Shown here: positions 23,319-28,838 of the stretch, in pieces
Numbering within the stretch: position 1 is the stretch's first letter
Layout: the number at the start of each line of letters is the position of its first letter
From: a virus
IMG/VR virus record: IMGVR_UViG_3300028548_001574
Location: 1 to 28,838 of that record
Strand: one strand, 5' to 3'
DNA: 28,838 bases
Translations under genes and position numbers: made by a program
The notes under the pieces: model-generated
The model's input: only the letters and a program-made list of their open reading frames with translations
What the model was told of the DNA's origin: nothing
Databases searched by the model: none

Positions 23319-23510
23319 TTAATGCTCCATTTTCTCTGTTTCATTTTGGGCGTCATAGTTCATCCTTAATAAACGGATAACATGAACAGCACCAACTCTG
23401 TGAAATATTTCACGTTCACTTTCTTCAAGACGGGGAACGCAGTCGGGGATTATTTCTTCTAGATACTCAAGGAGTTCTATTGGAATAAAAGGGAAATTAT
23501 TTTCTGTCAT
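23319..23510 (-). CDS. Small conserved phage protein of unknown function (63 aa)
   Basis: The 63-residue product starts MTENNFPFIPIELLEYLEEI. The FPFIPIELLEYLEEIIPDCV, PRLEESEREIFHRVGAVHVI pattern recurs in small podovirus proteins located just before the portal region. Its function is unknown. It is acidic and helical, and AAGAAGGG serves as ribosome-binding site. It falls between PhoH and the gp7.3-like gene with only short gaps, and is likely to be expressed with the head genes. Confidence 0.65.
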   Translation of the reverse strand: MTENNFPFIPIELLEYLEEIIPDCVPRLEESEREIFHRVGAVHVIRLLRMNYDAQNETEKMEH

Positions 23511-23522
23511 TGTAGACCCTTC

Positions 23523-24251
23523 TTATGGTGCAACCATTGATTGACTTTTATCAAATGCCTCAATCCACATCTTACATTCTTTGCTCCGAACAACATCAGC
23601 AATGCCAAATTCAATGACAGGCACAGGTAAGTTATAGCGTTGAGCAAGTTGAATAATTGTAGCGAGTCCACTTGTTTGACGGATGTCAGATTGTTTAATG
23701 TCACCATTGATTACGATGCGGCAGTTCTCACCAATTCTGGTGGTGAACATCTTCATCTCTTCTGGTGTTGTGTTCTGTGCTTCATCCATGATTACGAATG
23801 CATCACTAAACGATGAGCCACGCATGGTTTCAAACGGAGCAACAACAATTGCACCACGTCTAATAGCGTTCTCATACGCCCCACCCATGCAGTTCTTCAG
23901 CACTTCTACCACTGGTGTAGTCCAAGGAGCCATCTTCTCTTCTATAGTGCCAGGAAATGACCCTAAACTTCTTGACGAAGGGACATTTGGTCGAGTGAGA
24001 ATTATCTTATTGATGGTTCCTTGCATGTAAAGCTGCGCTGCCATAGTGCTGGCGATGTAAGTCTTACCTGTTCCAGCACAGCCCAAGCTTATGGTCTGAG
24101 TGAAGTTGTTAATAGCTTCAATGTACCTTGCTTGCATTTTATTTTTCGGCTGGAGTGCTGTGCGTGTTGTCCGTTCTTCCATAAACTTCTCTTTAATTTC
24201 ACGCTTTGGTTTTAGCTTACGTTGTTGACGTGGCATGTTTACCATCCCCAT
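23523..24251 (-). CDS. phoH: PhoH-like P-loop ATPase
   Basis: The 242-residue protein has Walker A GCAGTGKT (residues 57-64), the RPNVPSSRSLGSFPGTIEEK segment, and Walker B VIMDEAQN (153-160), followed by GDIKQSDIRQTSG, all standard for the PhoH family. PhoH proteins are common in marine phages; the bacterial members respond to phosphate starvation or act in RNA metabolism, but the phage role is not settled. The first 25 or so residues are basic. The listed ATG overlaps the nrdB stop by 13 bases; an in-frame ATG at 24236 (MPRQQRK), preceded by GGGGATGG and just after the nrdB stop, is an equally good start. Confidence 0.92.
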   Translation of the reverse strand: MGMVNMPRQQRKLKPKREIKEKFMEERTTRTALQPKNKMQARYIEAINNFTQTISLGCAGTGKTYIASTMAAQLYMQGTINKIILTRPNVPSSRSLGSFPGTIEEKMAPWTTPVVEVLKNCMGGAYENAIRRGAIVVAPFETMRGSSFSDAFVIMDEAQNTTPEEMKMFTTRIGENCRIVINGDIKQSDIRQTSGLATIIQLAQRYNLPVPVIEFGIADVVRSKECKMWIEAFDKSQSMVAP

Positions 24252-25192
24252 GAGTCACCAGACATTCCATCTGCTGAGTAATCTGTAACACGACCCTCAA
24301 AGAAATTCTTAAAGGAGTCACCATTTAAAACCCAATCCAACCAAGGCAGTGGATTAGATTCCACATCCCAGTTAGGCTTGAGTCCTAAGTTTGTTAAACG
24401 TCTATCTGCGATGTAGCGTATATATTCTTTAACTTCGACTTTAGTGATACCTTCCATAGGACCAAGTTCAAACGCCAAATCAATAACTTTATCTTCAAGC
24501 GTAACCGCAGTCCGATACATATCGTAGATAGACTGTTTAAATTCATCAGTAACGACCTCTGGGTTTTCAGTAATGTATTGACGAAACAGCGCAGTCATGC
24601 CATCAACATGCATTGTCTCATCACGAATAGACCATTCAACAATCTCACACATGCCCTTCAACTTTCCAAAACGCTGAAAGTTAAGGAGCATTACGAAAGC
24701 ACTGAACAGGCTCATGCCTTCATTACATACAGTTTGAGCAATAGCTTTTGCTAGACCCTCTTTAGTGTCGGGGTCAAATTTCTGCATGAACTCAAGCTTG
24801 TCAGACATTGCTTCGTACTCAAGAAACGCGGTGTACTCAGACTCTGGGAATCCAAGGGTGTCGTTGAGTAGTGCATAAGAGCGCATGTGTATAGTCTCTC
24901 TATGTGCAAAAGAGAGCATCATCATTCGTGCCTCATTGTTTTTAATACGAGGCAAGAACACATCCACATAGCTACCCCCAACTATCACATCTGACTGTGT
25001 AAATAGACGGAGGATTTGGGTGATAAAGTTCTTCTCAGTTGGGGTAATCTTTCCTGACTTCCACTGAGATACATCTTCATTAAGGTCACACTCCCACTCA
25101 CCCCAGTGCAGCTTGTCATGCTCAATAGCTTGAGTAACAAAGCTGGCATAGTTAAAGGGTTTAAAAGAAGGTGATGCAGTTAATAAACTCAT
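24239..25192 (-). CDS. nrdB: Ribonucleotide reductase small (radical-generating) subunit, class I
   Basis: The 317-residue protein carries the di-iron centre and tyrosyl radical used with NrdA to make deoxynucleotides. All expected ligands are present: D68 (TQSDVIVGG), E99 and H102 with radical tyrosine Y106 (RETIHMRSY), E158 (CNEGMSLF), and E192/H195 (RDETMH). The spacings match the E. coli D84-E115-H118-Y122 set. It is shorter than E. coli NrdB (376 residues), as is common for phage versions. The C-terminus ends GDSWGW, presumably the NrdA-docking tail. It directly follows nrdA with a three-base gap and precedes phoH. Confidence 0.95.
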   Translation of the reverse strand: MSLLTASPSFKPFNYASFVTQAIEHDKLHWGEWECDLNEDVSQWKSGKITPTEKNFITQILRLFTQSDVIVGGSYVDVFLPRIKNNEARMMMLSFAHRETIHMRSYALLNDTLGFPESEYTAFLEYEAMSDKLEFMQKFDPDTKEGLAKAIAQTVCNEGMSLFSAFVMLLNFQRFGKLKGMCEIVEWSIRDETMHVDGMTALFRQYITENPEVVTDEFKQSIYDMYRTAVTLEDKVIDLAFELGPMEGITKVEVKEYIRYIADRRLTNLGLKPNWDVESNPLPWLDWVLNGDSFKNFFEGRVTDYSADGMSGDSWGW

Positions 25193-25195
25193 TTT

Positions 25196-26956
25196 CTATC
25201 CTTGGCATGAAAGGCATTCATCATCATCGGCATAGTCCTTGAGAGCGACACGGGTCGGCTTAAAGCTTACTGTGTCCGCCTTCGCTCCAGCACTTGTCCT
25301 TAGATAATATAATCCTTTAAGTTTCTTATTGAAGGCACGGAGATGTACCTCGTTAACGTAAGCTTTGTCTGTCCCTGCAGGGAAGAATAGGTTTACACTC
25401 TGGCCTTGACAGATAAATGATTGACGCTCTGCTGCATGGTCTATTACCCATCGTTGGTCTAGCTCGAAAGCTGTCTTGTATATTTCTTTATCCCACTCAT
25501 CCATCCACTCAAGGTGTTGCACAGAACCCTCATGTAGAATGATTGAAGTCCACTGCTCTTCTATCCAAACTTTAGATTTATCCTTCCATGTGTATGCATA
25601 GTCAAAGATTACCTTTTCAAGGTAAGGGTTGACGACAAGGTGCGCTCCGACACGGGTGCGGTGTGTGAATGCATTAGACTTCAGAGGTTCTATAGATGCA
25701 GAGCAACCAGCAATGATTGATGAGTTGGCGTTAGGTGCGATAGCTAACAAGTGACTATTACGAACACCATCAACATCAGGACAAGAGCCACGCTCACGGG
25801 CCAGCCTTATAGTGGCTGCTGTGGCTTGGGATTTGATGTGGGTGAACATCATAGTGTTGTAGCTGGTAGCCATGACAGACTGCCACGGTATCTTTGCGCG
25901 TTGTAAAGCACTGTGGAATCCCATTGCACCTAGTCCAAGACTGCGTTCTTGTGTGGCACTGTAGACCGCCTTACTAAGTTCTTTAGGGGCGTGTAGGCAG
26001 AAGAAGCTAATCACGTTATCAAGCATCTCTATAAGGTCAGAGACCATACTGGTATCCTTCCAATGCTCGTAATGTTCTAGGTTCACACTAGACAAACAAC
26101 ACACTGCTGTTCGGTCTTCAGATGTGGGCAGATGAATCTCATTGCAGAGGTTAGAACCATGTATCTTTAGGCCCTTCTCCTTCATGGCTGGTGGCAGATG
26201 CCTGTTGGCTTCATCAATGAAGTTAAGGTAAGGCTCACCAGTGCGGAAGCGAGTGTCAATAAGACGCTCCCAAAGTCCACGGGCCTGTACAGTTTCACGG
26301 ACAGTTAAATCTTTAGGGTCAATTAAGTCCCACTCACCACCAGCCATTACCGCATCCATGAATGCATCAGGGATGTTGACAGCGTTGTGTATATTGAACG
26401 CCTTGCGGTTGGGGTCACCACCCGTAGGAACACGGATGTTGATAAACTCAATGATGTCAGGGTGGCTTATATTCATGTATGCCGCGTAGGAACCTTTGCG
26501 AGTCTTACCCTGACGATACGCAGTCATGTCTGAGTCTACTGTCTTTAAGAAAGGAATAGGTGAAGGAGCAACGTCACTAACAGAACGCACGTCAGACCAA
26601 TGCCCACCCACTCCACCACCCTTAACTGAAAGCCATCTAAGTTCTGTTGTGTGTCCGATAAGACCATCCAAGGAATCAGGCACATAACCAAGGAAACAAC
26701 TAATAGGAAGTCCACGAACCTTCTCTCCTTGCGCTGGGGCATTTGATAATAGTGGGGATGAGAACATGAACCAACCCTTGCTGGCGTAGTCATAGATTCT
26801 CTGGGCTAAGTCAAAGTCATTACGACAGTATGCAGTTGCTGCTCTGGCATATGCATCTTGTGGGTCCTCACCTTCACGACAGTAGTAGTCACTGAGAAGT
26901 GTTGAGGCTTGGTCGGACAGTAATTTGTTACGGCTGTAATCAACTACAATGCTCAT
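25196..26956 (-). CDS. nrdA: Ribonucleotide reductase large (catalytic) subunit, class I
   Basis: From the ATG at 26954-26956 the product has 586 residues, starting MSIVVDYSRNKLLSDQ; GGAG seven bases upstream supports this start over one 13 codons earlier. Catalytic residues are present: C87 (ISCFLG), N269, C271 and E273 (GSNLCNE), C286/C287 (AVCCLSS), the radical-transfer tyrosines Y550/Y551 (GLYYL), and a C-terminal CLSC (C581, C584) for re-reduction. It is much shorter than E. coli NrdA (761 residues), and no N-terminal ATP cone is visible, so activity-site dATP inhibition is probably lost. It overlaps the redoxin gene by 17 bases. It reduces ribonucleoside diphosphates for phage DNA synthesis. 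Confidence 0.95.
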   Translation of the reverse strand: MSIVVDYSRNKLLSDQASTLLSDYYCREGEDPQDAYARAATAYCRNDFDLAQRIYDYASKGWFMFSSPLLSNAPAQGEKVRGLPISCFLGYVPDSLDGLIGHTTELRWLSVKGGGVGGHWSDVRSVSDVAPSPIPFLKTVDSDMTAYRQGKTRKGSYAAYMNISHPDIIEFINIRVPTGGDPNRKAFNIHNAVNIPDAFMDAVMAGGEWDLIDPKDLTVRETVQARGLWERLIDTRFRTGEPYLNFIDEANRHLPPAMKEKGLKIHGSNLCNEIHLPTSEDRTAVCCLSSVNLEHYEHWKDTSMVSDLIEMLDNVISFFCLHAPKELSKAVYSATQERSLGLGAMGFHSALQRAKIPWQSVMATSYNTMMFTHIKSQATAATIRLARERGSCPDVDGVRNSHLLAIAPNANSSIIAGCSASIEPLKSNAFTHRTRVGAHLVVNPYLEKVIFDYAYTWKDKSKVWIEEQWTSIILHEGSVQHLEWMDEWDKEIYKTAFELDQRWVIDHAAERQSFICQGQSVNLFFPAGTDKAYVNEVHLRAFNKKLKGLYYLRTSAGAKADTVSFKPTRVALKDYADDDECLSCQG

Positions 26957-27173
26957 GTATCCACTCCGTTGTTTCGCGTATACCTTTGAACCCAATAAGA
27001 GTCGCTCCAGTTTCTGTGTTAATTACTGTTGGTACACTACGGACTTTGTAGTGGATGGCTGCATCAATGTCCTTGCCTATGTCAATTTCATCGTAGTCAA
27101 CCTCTTCATGGTTAAGGACACTACTGACTGCTTTACAAGGCTGACACCCTTCTGTATAAAATTTTATAATCAT
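26940..27173 (-). CDS. Glutaredoxin/thioredoxin-like protein (NrdH-type redoxin)
   Basis: The 77-residue protein starts MIIKFYTEGCQPCKAVSSVL. The CQPC active site (C10, C13) follows a first beta strand, and VRSVPTV holds the cis-proline (P48); a TGATLIGFKG segment ends the fold. The small size and location right before nrdA, with overlapping reading frames, argue that it reduces the C-terminal cysteine pair of NrdA. Whether it draws electrons from host thioredoxin reductase or glutathione cannot be told from sequence. The ribosome-binding site is weak, so translation may be coupled to the upstream gene ending ten bases earlier. Confidence 0.88.
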   Translation of the reverse strand: MIIKFYTEGCQPCKAVSSVLNHEEVDYDEIDIGKDIDAAIHYKVRSVPTVINTETGATLIGFKGIRETTEWIHEHCS

Positions 27174-27182
27174 AATTATTTC

Positions 27183-27410
27183 TCAGTCGTACTTCTGGTG
27201 CTGGAGTTCAAGCCATAGCTCTGCGTAATGGATAATCTTTTTAACATCAGATTCAAACTGCCCCTTGTGTGGAGCGCGAGTTGCATACTTCACGATGTTG
27301 CCAGCGATGAAGTCCAGTTCATTCTTCATAATGTATTCGATAGGCTGAATGGGATGAACGTAATGGTCACCACCTTCTTGGCGTGTACTTCCTAGGTTGG
27401 TGGGTTCCAT
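27183..27410 (-). CDS. DUF3310 (SaV-like) small protein, possible nucleotide kinase or MazG-related helper
   Basis: The 75-residue product starts MEPTNLGSTRQEGGDHYVHP. The GGDHYVHPIQPIEYIMKNEL, DFIAGNIVKYATRAPHKGQF, DVKKIIHYAELWLEL pattern is that of DUF3310, common in phages and often labelled nucleotide kinase-like. Conserved His, Glu and Lys side chains in two helices resemble a minimal MazG-type fold. The activity is not established. It overlaps the exonuclease stop by 19 bases and sits among nucleotide-metabolism genes, consistent with a role there. Confidence 0.8.
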   Translation of the reverse strand: MEPTNLGSTRQEGGDHYVHPIQPIEYIMKNELDFIAGNIVKYATRAPHKGQFESDVKKIIHYAELWLELQHQKYD

Positions 27411-28129
27411 AGTGGAGGCTCCTCTTGGTCAGGGATTAAGTCTTCAATGCGTAGGATACGAGCGCAACGTGCTTGAACTAAGGCATCATCAACAGATAGC
27501 CCTGCCTTTTCATAGGCAGATACAACAGCAGGCCAATAGCCAGACTGAGCAGCATCAAGAATCTTGTCAGCTTTAACTGGGCCAACTTGAGGACATCCCT
27601 TATAGTTGTCAGCAGTGTCACCTGTAAGAACTTGGGAATAGAAATAGCGGTCTGCCATCTCTGTGGTAACAGTAACCACACCCCTGTCTGAATGACGTGG
27701 GTTGTACAGTTGACATGGCACACACAAGAAGTCCTTGTCTTCAGATACAATGATTGTTTCTGGGTCATCAGTGGCTGCAATACCAATCAAGTCATCAGCT
27801 TCATAAGGCTCATTGAGTTCAGCATCGTAGGCATTAACCAACCAATCCTTTAGCGCACCTAGAGTCATAGGCTTACGAGTATCCTTACGATTAGCCTTGT
27901 AAGAATCTAAGATGTCAGTGCGGTAGTTCTTTTTACCGGTAAGAAACACACGCATAACTTTGCAGTCTGTAGCATTCTGAATGGATGTTAACGAATCTTG
28001 CATGTGGCGTTGACCATCAGCTTCAGATGCATGAAGGGTCCACATATCCTCACCCCACTTGGTGGCAACCTCAGTTGCAGCAGCAGCTTGGAATGCTAAG
28101 ATGTCTCCATCAATCAGTAATGTCTTCAT
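27392..28129 (-). CDS. 5'-3' exonuclease (T7 gp6-like, FEN/PIN fold)
   Basis: The 245-residue protein starts MKTLLIDGDILAFQAAAATE. Acidic metal-binding residues are visible: D7/D9 (LIDGDIL), D112/D113 (YEADDLIG), D131/D133 (SEDKDFL) and D171/D174 (LTGDTADNYKG), followed by a helix-three-turn-helix-like GCPQVGPVKADKIL. This is the FEN-family pattern of T7 gp6 and polymerase I 5'-3' exonucleases. It would remove RNA primers and help degrade host DNA to feed nucleotides to the phage. Its length is less than T7 gp6 (300 residues). It overlaps both neighbouring genes by about 20 bases. Confidence 0.9.
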   Translation of the reverse strand: MKTLLIDGDILAFQAAAATEVATKWGEDMWTLHASEADGQRHMQDSLTSIQNATDCKVMRVFLTGKKNYRTDILDSYKANRKDTRKPMTLGALKDWLVNAYDAELNEPYEADDLIGIAATDDPETIIVSEDKDFLCVPCQLYNPRHSDRGVVTVTTEMADRYFYSQVLTGDTADNYKGCPQVGPVKADKILDAAQSGYWPAVVSAYEKAGLSVDDALVQARCARILRIEDLIPDQEEPPLWNPPT

Positions 28130-28301
28130 CGTCTTCTCCTTCTCTAGAATTACGGGCAGTAATTACACGAATGCCATGACGAATAGCCACGTCTTGTTCT
28201 TGCCAATCTAGGTATGCATTCATAGCAAAGCTAAAGGCTAAAGATATAGAAACCACAGTGAAGCTTAGGCAAACAAGTACCATCATTAATGTTTCAATCA
28301 T
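28110..28301 (-). CDS. Small membrane protein of unknown function (63 aa)
   Basis: The 63-residue product starts MIETLMMVLVCLSFTVVSIS. Residues about 5-28 form one hydrophobic segment, followed by a WQEQDVAIRHG segment and a very acidic C-terminus (SREGEDDEDITD). It is predicted to sit in the inner membrane with a soluble tail. It overlaps thyX by eight bases at its start and the exonuclease by 20 bases at its end, so it is embedded in the nucleotide-metabolism operon. No family is recognised. Confidence 0.6.
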   Translation of the reverse strand: MIETLMMVLVCLSFTVVSISLAFSFAMNAYLDWQEQDVAIRHGIRVITARNSREGEDDEDITD

Positions 28302-28838
28302 TGGTTAAAGCCTCCCAGCTTTGAGGGTAAAGTTCGCTTAGTATTTTTGAGACTGAACCTGCCAACACTTGTATTTCCTGTTGAGCATGAGGGTCCATGC
28401 GTTGCTTACAGAACCTAGCGTAGGCAGACAGCGAGCCTGTCCAATACCAACTGACCTCCATTCCTTGGGGCAACAACAGACGTGCTTGTTCAGGACACAT
28501 GCCACCATCAATAGCCATCTGATATGAGTCTAAGCACATGGTGTTTACAGTTTGGAAATGCCTGCGCCAATACTTGTCACCTGTTGGGTGCATGTCCTCA
28601 CCACTACCCTGCTTGATAGAACCTTCTGGGTGCTTGCGGAACTGTCGAGGTATGAAGAACTTAGGTGATGAACTAATGTATCGCCTGCTCTCTTCGTTCT
28701 CGGTGAAACCAACCTTGTGTTTAAAACACTGAGTGCGGATAGGAACTGGAGCAGTCATGCGAAGGGTTATAGATGTGTGTGAGAATGGAGTCCAGTGGTT
28801 GTGCTTGGCTAGATACTTAATCAAGCCTGAATCTCTAC
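28294..28838 (-). CDS. thyX: Flavin-dependent thymidylate synthase ThyX, 5' end cut by window edge
   Basis: The frame is open to the window edge, and the first visible residues RDSGLIKYLAKHNHWTPFSH match the ThyX segment before its first conserved His, so the true start lies outside the window. The flavin/dUMP-binding signature appears as FKHKVGFTENEESRRYI in place of the cellular RHR-x7-S pattern, a variant with KH that I recall from other phage ThyX proteins. Later segments PQGMEVSWYWTGSLSAYARF and CKQRMDPHAQQEIQVL carry the substrate-binding Arg and the active-site region. The enzyme makes dTMP from dUMP with FADH2 and methylene-tetrahydrofolate. It sits upstream of the exonuclease and reductase genes in one operon. 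Confidence 0.92.
   Translation of the reverse strand, partial: RDSGLIKYLAKHNHWTPFSHTSITLRMTAPVPIRTQCFKHKVGFTENEESRRYISSSPKFFIPRQFRKHPEGSIKQGSGEDMHPTGDKYWRRHFQTVNTMCLDSYQMAIDGGMCPEQARLLLPQGMEVSWYWTGSLSAYARFCKQRMDPHAQQEIQVLAGSVSKILSELYPQSWEALTND

Noticed and set aside
26957-26995. Thirteen-residue N-terminal extension of NrdA
   Set aside because: It would deepen the overlap with the redoxin gene, and GGAG is correctly spaced from the ATG at 26956 instead.
1-28838. Defence island, retron, CRISPR, integrase or prophage attachment site
   Set aside because: No reverse transcriptase, nuclease-toxin, Cas, recombinase or spaced-repeat array was seen; the tandem repeats present lack spacers.

Overview
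This window looks like part of the genome of a lytic, short-tailed (podovirus) bacteriophage with a T7-like structural module and a marine-type nucleotide-metabolism module. Every credible gene lies on the minus strand, so transcription runs from base 28838 towards base 1. Genes are packed with short gaps or with 1-19 base overlaps. No rRNA, tRNA, transposon, CRISPR array or integrase was seen. ThyX, a class I ribonucleotide reductase with its own redoxin, PhoH, and T7-type portal, capsid, tubular, internal-core and terminase proteins together recall marine podoviruses such as roseophage SIO1 and Vibrio phage VpV262 (now grouped as Zobellviridae). That placement is an inference from gene content. 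The host is probably a marine Gram-negative bacterium. No RNA polymerase is visible, but the rest of the genome lies outside the window.

Layout in transcription order. (1) 28838-23523, nucleotide metabolism: ThyX (cut by the window edge), a small membrane protein, a 5'-3' exonuclease, a DUF3310 protein, a glutaredoxin-like protein, NrdA, NrdB and PhoH. They can degrade host DNA and turn ribonucleotides into dTMP and other deoxynucleotides. (2) 23510-19632, head: a hypothetical protein, a gp7.3-like protein, portal, scaffold and major capsid protein, closed by a textbook terminator at 19585-19610. (3) 19565-9636, tail tube and internal core: gp11-, gp12-, gp13-, gp14-, gp15- and gp16-like proteins, followed by a hairpin terminator at 9586-9601. 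(4) 9546-4920, tail fibre and accessory proteins: a gp17-like fibre, three tandem related small tail proteins, two small proteins of a common phage pair, an S74-type self-cleaving fibre protein, a 26-residue basic mini-gene, and two small proteins. (5) 4914-2323, lysis and packaging: a coiled-coil/membrane protein, a three-helix holin, and the small and large terminase subunits. No endolysin is recognisable.

(6) 2322-1629 is an almost 700-base non-coding region with tandem repeats, long imperfect palindromes and promoter-like elements. (7) 1628-1 holds six small ORFs without recognisable families (the last cut by the window edge), separated by strong hairpins and sharing ribosome-binding-site leaders. 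The order terminase, repeat-rich spacer, tiny ORFs matches the junction between the right and left ends of a T7-type genome. The window therefore probably comes from a circularised or permuted assembly in which region 6 contains the physical genome ends and the early promoters.

The most unusual parts are the repeat-rich terminus-like region, the shared leaders and hairpins of the unknown early genes, the 12-base GTATAC array upstream of the holin, and the tandem set of diverged tail proteins.
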